This document shows positions 21,725-32,068 of a DNA stretch of 64,000 nucleotides, in pieces. The notes beneath the pieces were generated by a model. The model did no database searches. It saw only the letters and a program-made list of their open reading frames with translations, and was not told where the DNA came from. Numbering within the stretch: position 1 is the stretch's first letter; each line of letters begins with the position of its first letter. The stretch is from Edaphovirga cremea (lineage in GTDB: Bacteria > Pseudomonadota > Gammaproteobacteria > Enterobacterales > Enterobacteriaceae), in contig NZ_QOVA01000017.1 of NCBI RefSeq assembly GCF_003332275.1, positions 1 to 64,000 of the forward strand, read 5' to 3'. The position numbers and the translations under genes were made by a program.

Positions 21725-21874
21725 AGCGCTTTCAAAGCCCCTGGTGCGACTTCCGGACTTGCAAACATACAAAATCTTCACCTGATACATCTGCTCAATA
21801 TTGACCAGTCGTGTCTGGATGCATTCCATAATATCAGAGGCGATGGTCTGATTCGTCCCAAGGCTGTTAATCAT
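21725..21874 (-). pseudogene. Remnant of a COG3541-type nucleotidyltransferase (N-terminal fragment)
   Basis: About 50 codons resemble the start of predicted nucleotidyltransferases related to B. subtilis YcgL: a helical lead-in (IQTRLVNIEQ), then QVKILYVCKSGSRTRGFESA, where the family has VK-L-ACESGSRAWGF followed by SDYDVRFIY. After FESA the similarity ends abruptly and the catalytic DYD is missing, so the gene is truncated. Open frame continues to 21524 with unrelated sequence. It appears to be a deletion remnant next to the phage-type lysis genes. Confidence 0.5.
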
Positions 21875-22063
21875 ACAAATACCTCGCCTCATTTTAAAAA
21901 TAAACTCAATAGGACAAATCCAATAGCAATAAGCCCTAATGGCAGTTAGCAAATATAACTGAATCTACCTTGCCTGTATTTTCCCTGTGAGACGATGAGA
22001 ATGTTCCTTCATATGTCACTAACGCCAAAATGTGACCATGAAACTCTATAAATGAGTGGCAGG

Positions 22064-22459
22064 TTATGCGGGATAATCATGTTGGCTAAGTTGGAAATGA
22101 GCGCCATCTTTCAACGTATTCCAGTTTCCGCCCCATTCCACAGCGACCAGACATTCCTGCGCAGCTTGTGCGACAGCATCAGCGATATTTTGATAAAATG
22201 CCCCTTCCCAAGATACAACTCCTGCAGGTAAAGCGACAACATCGACGGCATGCCCGGTTAAATGCCGACTGTTCATTGTCTGGCTTTTTCCTTCCGCAAC
22301 GAGTGAACGTTGCCTTTCGATGCTTCGCAATCCTTCGGTAATGGCAAAAGGAACATGGCTATAATTTAACGCCAGTTCCATGACCCGAATCAGTTCAGGA
22401 TGAATCCCTTGAAGATACTGACGGCTTTTATTGGAAAATTTTGTTTCTTCATATTTCAT
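22064..22459 (-). CDS. M15-family peptidoglycan endopeptidase (endolysin type)
   Basis: Cleaves peptide cross-bridges of peptidoglycan, by similarity to T5-type L-alanyl-D-glutamate endopeptidases and to ChiX of the Serratia chitinase-release cassette. The 131 aa protein has the metal-binding SRHLTGHAVD motif (H66, D73), W109 and the third ligand H121 in DGAHFQL. There is no signal peptide, so release depends on a holin. Its ATG overlaps the stop of the upstream holin gene (ATGA), typical of translationally coupled lysis cassettes. No spanin gene follows. Confidence 0.85.
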   Translation of the reverse strand: MKYEETKFSNKSRQYLQGIHPELIRVMELALNYSHVPFAITEGLRSIERQRSLVAEGKSQTMNSRHLTGHAVDVVALPAGVVSWEGAFYQNIADAVAQAAQECLVAVEWGGNWNTLKDGAHFQLSQHDYPA

Positions 22460-22773
22460 TTTTTTACACCAAGCTTATCGAGTCCAAAATTGAATAATAT
22501 TGCAATATAATCAGTTCCAAGAAATCCAAGGACAACGCTGAAAATATTGGCCCAATTGATATTCCATGACATAAGTAAAATGAGATCCCGGATGAAATAA
22601 GCCAGCAGTGCACAAATTGCTGCATTGAGCAATCTTCTGCGCCCACTTATATCAAGATAGGCTGCATGAAGAAGTGCCATGGTTCCGGATATAAAGGCAT
22701 CGTAAAACGACAATAAATGTGCGCCCAACAGATTCGTCAGGGCAGTGCTCAGTGAACGTAAGGCGTCAAACAT
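22456..22773 (-). CDS. Phage-type holin
   Basis: 105-residue membrane protein with about three hydrophobic segments (near residues 12-32, 44-62 and 72-95) and a charged C-terminus (DKLGVKK). It forms inner-membrane lesions that free the endopeptidase encoded immediately downstream. The ATG at 22773 is preceded by AGGA eight bases away; upstream in-frame ATGs at 22806 and 22827 lack such a site. The pairing with an M15 endopeptidase resembles both phage lysis modules and the ChiW/ChiX pair of type 10 secretion. The holin family assignment is by topology and context. Confidence 0.75.
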   Translation of the reverse strand: MFDALRSLSTALTNLLGAHLLSFYDAFISGTMALLHAAYLDISGRRRLLNAAICALLAYFIRDLILLMSWNINWANIFSVVLGFLGTDYIAILFNFGLDKLGVKK

Positions 22774-22827
22774 TTTTTTTCCTGTTAAATAGAAATACCT
22801 CGCCATGATTATGTTGATTGCTCGCAT

Positions 22828-23345
22828 TGTTCATGAGCAATGTAGGTAAATTATTGCGGCAAGATATGATTCAAAAGCGAGCAATAATAGTATTACCCTG
22901 CTAACGAACATGTCACATGCAAATTTTGCTTATGGGTAAGTCATAATTGAGGCGCAAGACTCAAGTTGTCGGGTGTTAAACTAGAATTGTCGGTATGCGA
23001 AATAATAGGGTCAGGTTGCATGTTTTTTAATCACTAATGTTCAGATTATACGCAATTTTAACAGCGATTTTTAAAGGATACTTAATGAGTTTTGACTTTT
23101 TATTGTGAGTTTTTTTGATTTGCAATTATTTTATAAATGATGTTTTCCTGTAAGTGAAGGAGAATAATAGAACGCTATATTTACATTTGCAAAATCAATG
23201 CTTCCCGATTAACTATAATTTTTAACGCGATCATTTTTTGATTTGATGATGATATTAGTTGTGTAATGAAAATATTTCATTAAATTAATTTAACGTTGTG
23301 GTTGTATGTTAATAAATATATATAAATAGAACTGAGGATAACCAG
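22828..23345. other. AT-rich intergenic region between holin and LysR-type gene
   Basis: A 518 bp, strongly AT-rich region separating the minus-strand lysis pair from the plus-strand regulator. It presumably holds both divergent promoters. A short direct repeat TTGTCGG occurs twice near 22968 and 22990. No coding sequence is recognisable. Confidence 0.45.
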
Positions 23346-24221
23346 ATGTTTACATCTAAAAAAATGAAACATTTTATAGCGGTTGCACAACAAAAAAGTA
23401 TTAAACGTGCATCGGAAACGCTTTTTATCACCGCATCCCCCTTGAGTAAAAGTATAGCTGCAATAGAAGACAAGTTAGGTTGCCCACTGTTTGAACGCCG
23501 AGACCAAAGCCTGGAGTTAACTGAGTTTGGCCAAATTCTTTACCAGAAATTATTACCTATATATGAAAAAATAAATAACATTGAGAAAGATGTTTCCAAA
23601 CCATCGGGTAAAAAAAGTTACACTATCTGCATAGACAAAGATTACCCGGAATTTGTACTCTCCAATTTCAGTTCTATATTGGAGAAAATACCGACGATTA
23701 AGGTGATTTATGAGCAAGTTGTATCCCATGATTTTATTTTTCAAGGCGATAAATCTAAGTATGGTGCTATTATTACATTTAAAAACATTCGCAATGATGA
23801 CATTATTCGTCATGATTTACCCTGTTTTGAAATGGTCTTTGCAGTTGCGCGTAAGTACGAAAACATTCCTTTAGTTCAACTTATTAATGAAATTCCCTGG
23901 ATCCAAAGCACCACAGCACATAATCCAGGATTACGTAATAATATTTTGCCACAATTAATGAAATATACATCGAGACCCACGGTTATTTATCGCGATTATG
24001 ATATAGCGACAAGAATGAAATTAGTTAGTGAAGGAAATTTTATCAGCTTGGTCCCGTGGAGTGCAATGAAAATGTTCTCACCTGACAATATTCGTTATAT
24101 AAAGTGTGATGAAGGAAAATTTATATTAAATGACTATTTTCATTACAAGTCTGACGAAGCGAATGAATGGAAAAAAGTAATTTCATTTATGAGTGAAAAT
24201 ATCATAAATAGTCATCAGTAG
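23346..24221 (+). CDS. LysR-family transcriptional regulator
   Basis: 291 aa regulator with an N-terminal winged helix-turn-helix (FIAVAQQKSIKRASETLFITASPLSKSIAAIEDKLGCPLFERR, residues about 10-52) and a C-terminal effector-binding domain that is poorly conserved and lysine-rich. AGGA precedes the ATG. It is divergent from the holin-endopeptidase pair, the usual arrangement for a LysR-type protein controlling its neighbour. This is positional inference. Codon choice is AT-rich compared with the nrd and pro genes around it, suggesting acquisition. Confidence 0.88.
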   Translation: MFTSKKMKHFIAVAQQKSIKRASETLFITASPLSKSIAAIEDKLGCPLFERRDQSLELTEFGQILYQKLLPIYEKINNIEKDVSKPSGKKSYTICIDKDYPEFVLSNFSSILEKIPTIKVIYEQVVSHDFIFQGDKSKYGAIITFKNIRNDDIIRHDLPCFEMVFAVARKYENIPLVQLINEIPWIQSTTAHNPGLRNNILPQLMKYTSRPTVIYRDYDIATRMKLVSEGNFISLVPWSAMKMFSPDNIRYIKCDEGKFILNDYFHYKSDEANEWKKVISFMSENIINSHQ

Positions 24222-24350
24222 TATGTAACTTAGCTCTTAATTTTAGCGTAAAACCTTTACGCCAGGGAATATGACACACACTTAACTACCAGTTTAATAA
24301 CAGTATTAAGAATGGAGAGGCTTTTATATTGAATCTTCAGCGCTACCCAA

Positions 24351-24380
24351 AAGAGCATCGCGATAGTATACGATGCTCCT
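24351..24380 (-). terminator. Terminator of the nrdHIEF operon
   Basis: Read on the minus strand, GAGCATCG pairs with CGATGCTC around a 10-base loop and is followed by TTTTGGG. It lies just past the nrdF stop; the short T-run keeps confidence moderate. Confidence 0.6.
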
Positions 24381-24389
24381 AGGCATGAA

Positions 24390-25382
<993 letters not shown>

Positions 25383-25411
25383 TTATTCTTTCGATGAACG
25401 TCTATTAACAC

Positions 25412-27562
25412 TTAAAGTGCACAAGATACGCAGCCCTGAATTTCTGTGCCTTCCAACGCCATTTGCCGCAGACGAATGTAGTAGATCGTCTTGATCCCTT
25501 TACGCCAGGCATATATTTGCGCTTTGTTAATGTCACGCGTAGTGGCCGTATCTCGAAAGAATAGGGTCAGTGATAATCCCTGATCGACATGTTGCGTGGC
25601 CTCAGCATAGGTATCGATGATTTTTTCCGGGCCAATTTCGTAAGCGTCCTGATAAAAATCCAAATTGTCATTGGTCATGTAAGGCGCAGGATAATAAACA
25701 CGTCCAATTTTCCCCTCTTTACGAATCTCGATCCGGGAAACAATAGGATGAATACTCGACGTAGAGTTATTGATGTAAGAAATCGACCCGGTAGGAGGCA
25801 CAGCCTGCAGGTTCTGGTTATATAAACCATAAGCCATAATTGAATCTTTTAGCGTTTCCCAGTCCTGAACATCAGGAATTGCAATACTTGCCTGTTCAAA
25901 AAGTTGTCGAATTTTTTCTGTTTTTGGTAGCCAGGTATTTTCCAGATATTTCTGAAAATAAACCCCGCTGGCATAAGCTGAATCGGCAAATCCCTTGAAC
26001 GACTGATTTCGTTCAATTGCCAGGAGATTTGATGCACGTAAAGCATGATAGGTAACGGTATAGAAATAGATATTCGTAAAGTCCAATCCCTCAGCAGAAC
26101 CATAATAGATATGCTCTCGAGCCAGATACCCATGCAGATTCATCTGCCCCAATCCGATAGCATGCGACTCATGATTTCCTTTTTCAATGGAAGGTACGCA
26201 GCGGATATTGCTCATATCTGAGACGGCAGTTAACGCCCTAATCGCCATTGCAACAGAATGGCCAAAATCAGGGGAGTCCATGGTTTTGGCAATATTCAAC
26301 GATCCCAGATTACAGGAAATATCGTTCCCTATTTTTCTGTAAGAAAGATTTTCATCGTATTCAGTTGCCGAGTTGACCTGTAAGATTTCTGAACAAAGAT
26401 TACTCATGGTAATTCTTCCATGAATAGGGTTGGTGCGGTTAACCGTATCTTCAAACATCATGTACGGATAACCCGACTCAAATTGGATCTCCGCCAGAAT
26501 CTGGAAGAATTCGCGTGCATTGATTTTCGATTTGCGAATCTTTTTGTCATTCACCATCTCACGGTATTTCTCAGTAATGCTTATTTCTGACATGGGAACG
26601 CCATAAACCTGCTGGATATCGTAAGGTGAAAATAGATACATCTCCTCGTTGTTTTTCGCCAATTCGAAAGTGATATCGGGGATAACGACGCCGAGCGAAA
26701 GGGTTTTGATGCGGATTTTTTCATCAGCATTCTCACGCTTGGTATCAAGGAATTTGAGAATATCAGGATGGTGGGCGTGCAAGTATACGGCGCCAGCACC
26801 CTGTCGGGCACCCAGTTGATTGGCATAGGAAAACGCGTCTTCCAGCATTTTCATCACCGGGATAACGCCGGATGACTGATTTTCAATCCGTTTAATCGGG
26901 GCACCCACTTCACGAATATTTGTCAGCGTAAAGGCAACACCTCCGCCGCGTTTTGACAGTTGCAGCGCTGAGTTTATTGAACGCCCAATCGACTCCATGT
27001 TGTCTTCAATACGCAGCAGGAAACAAGAAACCAATTCACCACGTTGTTTTTTGCCACAATTGAGAAAAGTGGGGGTAGCGGGTTGAAAACGGCCGGAAAT
27101 TATTTCATCCACAAAATGCCGGGCGAGTTGAATATCACCTTGCGCCAGAGTCAATGCCACCATGCAAATACGATCTTCATAGCGTTCCAGGTAACGTTTA
27201 CCGTCAAATGTTTTTAGGGTATAGCTGGTATAATATTTAAACGCACCAAGAAAAGTCTCGAAGCGGAATTTGTAGGCGTAAGCTTGTTTAAATAGCTGCT
27301 TGATATCAGCAAAATTGTATTGATCGAGTACAACTGCATCGTAATAGTGTTCTTCCACCAGATAGCGCAGTTTTTCCGCCAGGTTATGGAAAAATACCGT
27401 ATTTTGATTCACGTGCTGCAGAAAATACTGGCGTGCAGCCAATCGATCCTGGGTGAACTGAATATTGCCGTCAGCATCAAACAGATTAAGCATCGCATTG
27501 AGCGCATGGAAGTCCGTCGTACTGGTCGAAGATTCGTTCATCGCGAGTTCTGTTGTTGCCAA
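25412..27562 (-). CDS. nrdE: Class Ib ribonucleotide reductase alpha subunit NrdE
   Basis: Catalytic subunit that reduces ribonucleoside diphosphates. The 716 aa length fits E. coli NrdE, with [13 protein letters not shown] near residue 160, NLCSEILQ near residue 386, and the C-terminal redox pair CVSC at residues 711-714 that accepts electrons from Nrd[16 protein letters not shown] and the thiyl-radical region are conserved. Its start overlaps the end of nrdI by 25 bp, indicating translational coupling. Confidence 0.98.
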   Translation of the reverse strand: MATTELAMNESSTSTTDFHALNAMLNLFDADGNIQFTQDRLAARQYFLQHVNQNTVFFHNLAEKLRYLVEEHYYDAVVLDQYNFADIKQLFKQAYAYKFRFETFLGAFKYYTSYTLKTFDGKRYLERYEDRICMVALTLAQGDIQLARHFVDEIISGRFQPATPTFLNCGKKQRGELVSCFLLRIEDNMESIGRSINSALQLSKRGGGVAFTLTNIREVGAPIKRIENQSSGVIPVMKMLEDAFSYANQLGARQGAGAVYLHAHHPDILKFLDTKRENADEKIRIKTLSLGVVIPDITFELAKNNEEMYLFSPYDIQQVYGVPMSEISITEKYREMVNDKKIRKSKINAREFFQILAEIQFESGYPYMMFEDTVNRTNPIHGRITMSNLCSEILQVNSATEYDENLSYRKIGNDISCNLGSLNIAKTMDSPDFGHSVAMAIRALTAVSDMSNIRCVPSIEKGNHESHAIGLGQMNLHGYLAREHIYYGSAEGLDFTNIYFYTVTYHALRASNLLAIERNQSFKGFADSAYASGVYFQKYLENTWLPKTEKIRQLFEQASIAIPDVQDWETLKDSIMAYGLYNQNLQAVPPTGSISYINNSTSSIHPIVSRIEIRKEGKIGRVYYPAPYMTNDNLDFYQDAYEIGPEKIIDTYAEATQHVDQGLSLTLFFRDTATTRDINKAQIYAWRKGIKTIYYIRLRQMALEGTEIQGCVSCAL

Positions 27563-27948
27563 AATTCAGTTACTCCTCTTTGCACATTGACGACGTCTTC
27601 CGGCGTACCCAGTAATTCAAAACGGTACAGGCAAGGAACCTGACATTTTTGGGCGACGATCTTACCGGCGATACAGTACGCTTCGCCAAAATTAGTGTTA
27701 CCCGCAGCGATAACGCCGCGAATCAGTGAGCGGTTGAGCGGATTATTGAGAAACCGGATCACCTGGAGTGGGACGGCTCCTTTTGCGCTACCGCCGCCAT
27801 AACTTGGCACCAGCAAAATGTAAGGCCGTTCCACAACAAGTTTTTCTCTCTGACCAACGATCGGGATACGCAGAGCAGGGAATCCAAGCTTGCCAACAAA
27901 CCGATGGGTGTTTTCCGAGCTACTGGAGAAATAAACCAGCGGATTCAT
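27538..27948 (-). CDS. nrdI: Flavodoxin-like protein NrdI
   Basis: FMN protein that supplies the oxidant for assembling the manganese cofactor of NrdF. The 136 residues equal the E. coli length. The N-terminus [18 protein letters not shown] is the FMN phosphate-binding loop, and [11 protein letters not shown] near residue 44 is a second FMN contact. It lies nine bases downstream of nrdH and overlaps nrdE. Confidence 0.97.
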   Translation of the reverse strand: MNPLVYFSSSSENTHRFVGKLGFPALRIPIVGQREKLVVERPYILLVPSYGGGSAKGAVPLQVIRFLNNPLNRSLIRGVIAAGNTNFGEAYCIAGKIVAQKCQVPCLYRFELLGTPEDVVNVQRGVTEFWQQQNSR

Positions 27949-27957
27949 GGCGGGTCC

Positions 27958-28206
27958 TTAATAGGAGCTCTGAAGTTGTTGCAGTTCGCTGATCTTGTCT
28001 GGGCGAAATCCGCACCAGTGCTGATCGCCCGCGATGATAACGGGAACCTGTTGATAACCCATTGCTCTGACTTTATCCAATGCACGTTCATCTTCAGTCA
28101 GATCAATCAGTTGATAATTGATACCGTGTTTATCGAATGCGCGGCAGGTGGCGTTACATTGAACACAGTCTGGCTTACTGTAAATAATAATACTCATGAT
28201 TCGCAT
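27958..28206 (-). CDS. nrdH: Glutaredoxin-like protein NrdH
   Basis: Electron donor for NrdEF, reduced by thioredoxin reductase. 82 aa, with the redox motif CVQC near residue 14 and VPVIIAGDQHWCGFRPDKI near the end. The ATG at 28206 has AAGGG very close; the ATG three codons later (28197) has the same site at a longer distance and is possible. First gene of nrdHIEF. Confidence 0.95.
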   Translation of the reverse strand: MRIMSIIIYSKPDCVQCNATCRAFDKHGINYQLIDLTEDERALDKVRAMGYQQVPVIIAGDQHWCGFRPDKISELQQLQSSY

Positions 28207-28314
28207 TTACCCTTATGGCTAAGAGAAGTAGTATCTTGCCCGTTGGCTGTGGCGTCGGCTTCAGCGCCTAGAGCTCTATATTGGCGATGCAAAAGAGATT
28301 CGCTAACGATTCAA

Positions 28315-28361
28315 ATACTAGATGTTGTGGTTTTATTTTTCAACCACGCAATATGTAGCGT
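28315..28361 (-). promoter_or_regulatory. Tandem NrdR boxes upstream of nrdH
   Basis: Two 16-bp sites lie upstream of nrdH. ACGCAATATGTAGCGT at 28346-28361 is a palindrome at its outer four bases, and CCACAACATCTAGTAT (minus strand, 28315-28330) fits the same pattern. Their starts are exactly 31 bp apart, three helical turns, which is the spacing known for NrdR box pairs. NrdR represses ribonucleotide reductase genes when dATP is abundant. Confidence 0.75.
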
Positions 28362-28600
28362 TTTTACTTGGAGTGTCTTCTTCATAATGAGGAGTGCCCT
28401 TAACCCGCATTAACCGGGGATCGCGGACAAAATAGTGTTGGAAAAAATAATTGGCGAGTGCTGAAAGCGCGAGTAGAAATTGTCTGAGGTGATTGCGGCA
28501 GGTGACATTGGGTAGGGCTATCGGGACAAAAATGTCCCGATATAAAAAACGCGCAAGTGTATTTATGTAGGGATATCAGTTCACTGACTTGAGAACTGTG

Positions 28601-28909
28601 TTAGCGTCGAGCTAACAAAACACCAATGACAATACCGACGGCAGCGCCAATAACGACGCCTTGCCAAGGTTTGTCTTTGACATATTCATCAGCATGACTG
28701 GCAACATCACGGGCATGTTGAGTCAAACTGTTTGTGCCACTGAAACGGGCTCGAGCATCACGTAATATCCCCTCGGCTTTGTTGCGGATTTTTTCGAGTT
28801 CATCCTTGGACTTGGAGGACGATGATTGCAGTACCTCATCAAGGGTATCCGCCAGAAGGGTCACATCCTGATCAATATCTCTTTCTACTTTTTCGGATTT
28901 CTTAAACAT
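28601..28909 (-). CDS. ygaM: DUF883 family membrane-anchored protein YgaM (ElaB/YqjD-like)
   Basis: 102 aa protein of the ElaB/YqjD/YgaM group. A charged helical region (residues about 10-75) precedes a Gly/Val-rich C-terminal membrane anchor, GVVIGAAVGIVIGVLLARR. Relatives bind ribosomes and locate to the inner membrane in stationary phase; that role here is inferred. It stands between nrdHIEF and ygaC, as in E. coli. The ATG is followed upstream by a GGGAGAG-type ribosome-binding site. Confidence 0.92.
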   Translation of the reverse strand: MFKKSEKVERDIDQDVTLLADTLDEVLQSSSSKSKDELEKIRNKAEGILRDARARFSGTNSLTQHARDVASHADEYVKDKPWQGVVIGAAVGIVIGVLLARR

Positions 28910-29191
28910 TTGTCTCTCCCTATTGATAGATGTCTATTAAGCATAGACCATTTTGGCGATGGGTGAGTTTTTCGAGATTATTGCCGCTGTTTACGTATTC
29001 TGCCAGCAACTTGATGTTGGTTAAAATCGCCGTGACACGCTTTAATCTCAGCTTCTTTTTTCCGCAAACGACATTTGTACATTCGGTTACTTAGCGAAAC
29101 CATTCACTCACTGAATGAAAAAAGGGTTTACCTTAGGATGCATCTCAACGGCCCCAATCGGGGTTAAATAAACAACGCTGAGGAATAAAAC

Positions 29192-29428
29192 ATGAAAAAG
29201 ATCGTCGCCATGATTGTTGCCGCTACCCTGGGTTTATCCTCTGTTGCATTCGCTGCTGAAGCGGCAACGACCACAACTGCACCGGCTGCAACAGCAACCC
29301 AGGCTCCCGCTAAAGTTGTTCATCACAAAAAACATGTGAAGAAAGCAGCAACTCAAAAGGCGCAGGCAGCTAAAAAAACGCACAAAAAAGCCAGCCATAA
29401 GAAAGTAGCAGCAAAACCTGCTGCATAA
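29192..29428 (+). CDS. Asr-like acid-shock protein (small, Ala/Lys/His-rich, secreted)
   Basis: 78 aa protein with a signal peptide (cleavage after VAFA near residue 22) and a mature part made almost entirely of Ala, Thr, Lys and His in loose repeats such as [11 protein letters not shown]. This composition is that of the periplasmic acid-shock protein Asr, which is intrinsically disordered and protects at low pH. GAGGA precedes the ATG and a terminator follows. A true asr orthologue normally sits elsewhere in E. coli, so it may be a paralogue or relocated copy. Confidence 0.7.
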   Translation: MKKIVAMIVAATLGLSSVAFAAEAATTTTAPAATATQAPAKVVHHKKHVKKAATQKAQAAKKTHKKASHKKVAAKPAA

Positions 29429-29484
29429 TGGCACTGAAAATCAGATGATGTTACCGCACGAGTAACGTTGCCAGATGATGACTG

Positions 29485-29511
29485 ACGCCCGCATTGCGGG
29501 CGTTATTTTAT
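29485..29511 (+). terminator. Terminator after the Asr-like gene
   Basis: Perfect 8-bp stem ACGCCCGC / GCGGGCGT with an ATT loop, followed by TATTTTA. Confidence 0.85.
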
Positions 29512-29518
29512 GGCTGAG

Positions 29519-29623
29519 ATGATCATGTTAAATCGCTACTTATTCGAAGTGATTTTTGACACCGTAATGATCTGCGGATTAGTCGCGGCCTGGGAATTAT
29601 TTATTGCTGATAGCCTTCTGTAA
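29519..29623 (+). CDS. Candidate small membrane protein (34 aa)
   Basis: An ATG at 29519 (or a second at 29525) opens a 34- or 32-codon frame ending TAA at 29621-29623. After a short polar start (MLNRYLFEV) it encodes one hydrophobic helix (VMICGLVAAWELFIA). A weak GAG lies seven bases before the second ATG. It begins just after the preceding terminator. I do not recognise a homologue; composition and position suggest a genuine single-pass small protein, but chance is possible. Confidence 0.35.
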   Translation: MIMLNRYLFEVIFDTVMICGLVAAWELFIADSLL

Positions 29624-29921
29624 TTCATAAATAGATCATAATCCTTTAATCTCTAAAGATTATCCTATCATCCCTCTGATTTGTCCCCCGCTGTATTGTT
29701 CATGCTGAGATTGTGTCTTACCACATAATCTTCGAGTCATATGGCCAAACCTCACGTTGTTAGATCGCATGAAAATTAATCGAACTGACAGGCGAAATGG
29801 CGGATCTGCGCCATAATCGTTTTAGATAATTCCGAAATTCAGCTACGTGGCGGATAAATGCGTTGTATGCCTGAGCCATTGCGGTAAGGTCGTTTTGCAA
29901 TTATAGATGTGAGGAGAAACG

Positions 29922-30257
29922 ATGTATTTACGGCCGGATGAAGTAGCAAGAGTATTGGAAGGATCAGGGTTTGAACGGGACTACGTAGATGACAAATCAT
30001 ATGGTTATCGGCGCGGAGGCTATTATGTTTACGTCAACCGCGAGGCGCGTTTAGGTCGAACAGCTCTGGTGATTGATCCCTCGCTCAAAGAGCGCAGTAT
30101 CCGTTTTGCCACACCGACGTCACCCAGTCGCGTCAGTCCAACCTATACCCAATTCCCTGCCGACCCACAGAGTGAAGGTGCATTGCATTATGGCATTCCA
30201 CATGGTTTCAGTTCACGCCAACTGCTGTCGAGCTATCTTGAAAACGTTTTTAAATAA
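29922..30257 (+). CDS. ygaC: DUF2002 family protein YgaC
   Basis: 111 aa soluble protein nearly identical at its ends to E. coli YgaC (114 aa): [13 protein letters not shown] at the start, YGYRRG and [16 protein letters not shown] in the middle, and [11 protein letters not shown] near the end. Function is unknown; the E. coli gene is reported in the Fur regulon, but I did not find a clear Fur box. GAGGAG precedes the ATG by seven bases. Confidence 0.93.
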   Translation: MYLRPDEVARVLEGSGFERDYVDDKSYGYRRGGYYVYVNREARLGRTALVIDPSLKERSIRFATPTSPSRVSPTYTQFPADPQSEGALHYGIPHGFSSRQLLSSYLENVFK

Positions 30258-30281
30258 GCGTTCGCGCGTAGGGTAATGATG

Positions 30282-30722
30282 CTAAACCAGATGTATTCGA
30301 TTGTAAGTTTCGTTGTAATGACGACGAAACTGCGCCAATTCGAAGGGTTCCAGATCCAGTTCTGCAAAGTAGAATAGGGCTAATTCCGCGTGCTCACTCT
30401 CCAGTTCTGGAGACAAATGCGCGCGGACAAGGATCTCACGCCAACGAGCGATATTTTCTTCCGATGAATCCTTGATGAACGTTTGGTAGATAAATACCAC
30501 ATAGGCCGCTTTACGAATCTGCTCTGCATAACCACCACTGATGGATCGCACAAACATTTGGCTCTGTCGTTTACCCATTTCAAGGAGCATTGACTCAATA
30601 CACATCGGCTTGATTTTCAATAGGCTAGCCAGTGAATCATTGGCTTTTCTGGTATCGGCTGTCATAACGCGATAGCCGATGAGAAAAACCACAATCAATG
30701 CGGCGAGAGTAATCCATATCAT
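30282..30722 (-). CDS. DUF1198 family membrane-anchored protein (YicN-like)
   Basis: 146 aa. A single N-terminal membrane helix (MIWITLAALIVVFLIGYRV) is followed by a soluble helical domain with ESMLLEMGK near residue 43 and a C-terminal RRHYNETYNRIH. The overall layout and start match E. coli YicN, a protein of unknown function. It converges with ygaC. Confidence 0.75.
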   Translation of the reverse strand: MIWITLAALIVVFLIGYRVMTADTRKANDSLASLLKIKPMCIESMLLEMGKRQSQMFVRSISGGYAEQIRKAAYVVFIYQTFIKDSSEENIARWREILVRAHLSPELESEHAELALFYFAELDLEPFELAQFRRHYNETYNRIHLV

Positions 30723-30939
30723 TATTCTTTTGTGACTCCGGGCCAGATAAACGAAGCGTACCGAGTCAGGCTCAGTGCATGTAGTTTATCTGTTTCAGGG
30801 GAAAGTGGCAGTGCTGTAGACAAACTTTTGTTAAATAATGATATAGCCCGCTTTCACGGGCTTGGGCAACGTTGGGGCATTGATTAATTTTTATCAGCAA
30901 TCCGCGATAGTAAGATCGCTATGTGCTGTTTCTACATAA

Positions 30940-31878
30940 CTATTTGTTGTTTCTACATAAATAGTTATAAAACCGTTGCGTATCTTCATTGGAACACAGG
31001 CGGGTGCCCAAATTCAATGTGGCGGCACTGCCGGCTGCAACGCCATAACGGACGATATCGCGTAAATCTGCGCCTGTGGATAACTTAAGCGTCATTGCAC
31101 CCACCATACTGTCACCCGCACCTACCGTACTCATTTTTTTCACTGGAGGCGGAACGACCTGGAAACTTTCGTATTTATCGACGGCCAGAGCACCCTGTGG
31201 CCCAAGAGAAACCACGACGCGCTCAGCCCCGCCTTGAGAAATGATTGACCTGGCGGCGTCGACGACTGCATCAGGTTCATCCAGATCATACCCAACTAAT
31301 GCGGCCAGCTCATTCTGGTTCGGTTTAACCAACGCCAGACCACCCAGCTCCAAACCCGCACTAAGCGCTTTGCCTGAACTGTCGAGAATGCACTTTAAAC
31401 CGGACTTCTGCGCTTTTTGAATTAAACTGGTTAACGAAGAGACATCAGTTCCAGGCGGCAAGCTTCCGCTGATTACCAGCAGTGAACCTGAAGGAATTTT
31501 CTCTACGAGTTGTTCTATGCGGGAAAATTCCTCGCTGGTAAGTCTGGCTCCCGGCATAACGAAACGATACTGTTCACCAGTACTGTCTGTATGCACATGC
31601 AGATTCTGCCGCGTCCAATCTTGAGTTTCCAGCGTACTAATAGTAATGCCATCTTCTTTCAGTAACTCGGCAAGATGCGCTCCGGTTGGGCCACCGATGG
31701 GAAACAGAGCCGTAGCCTGACCACCCAGATGAACAATCGCGCGCGCAACGTTAATACCGCCGCCGCCGGGCTCGAAGATGGGTGATGTGCAACGAAGTTT
31801 ACCTTCAGGATATATTTTTGCTGTTGTCGTCGCACTGTCCAACGATGGTGCCAATGTCAGTGTGAAAATTTGAGTCAT
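30940..31878 (-). CDS. pfkB: 6-phosphofructokinase II (PfkB)
   Basis: Phosphorylates fructose 6-phosphate to the 1,6-bisphosphate in glycolysis; minor isozyme in E. coli. 312 aa against 309, with the ribokinase-family signatures GGGGINVARAI near residue 40 and STVGAGDSMVGAM near residue 250, placing the catalytic base at D256 as in E. coli. CTLAPSLDS-type start and RQNLHVH are shared with PfkB rather than FruK. In E. coli pfkB maps elsewhere, so its place here is a local rearrangement. Confidence 0.93.
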   Translation of the reverse strand: MTQIFTLTLAPSLDSATTTAKIYPEGKLRCTSPIFEPGGGGINVARAIVHLGGQATALFPIGGPTGAHLAELLKEDGITISTLETQDWTRQNLHVHTDSTGEQYRFVMPGARLTSEEFSRIEQLVEKIPSGSLLVISGSLPPGTDVSSLTSLIQKAQKSGLKCILDSSGKALSAGLELGGLALVKPNQNELAALVGYDLDEPDAVVDAARSIISQGGAERVVVSLGPQGALAVDKYESFQVVPPPVKKMSTVGAGDSMVGAMTLKLSTGADLRDIVRYGVAAGSAATLNLGTRLCSNEDTQRFYNYLCRNNK

Positions 31879-32068
31879 TGCTGTTCCCTCATTTGACTAA
31901 TGTGACTTAAAGCGTAGCACGACTACGCAGGTCTTTATCAGATCTCTGACTCTTGTTGGGGATTGGTATTAAGTTTGCGATTGTTTTGATAAAGATTTCG
32001 CTGCGCTTCTACCAAAGATTCAATCATGAGTGCCGTTCTTCAAATGAACGTGTCGGTCAGAAATCACT

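Noticed and set aside
29625-29680. Fur box upstream of ygaC
   Set aside because: AT-rich partial dyads are present but none matches the 19-bp Fur consensus well enough.
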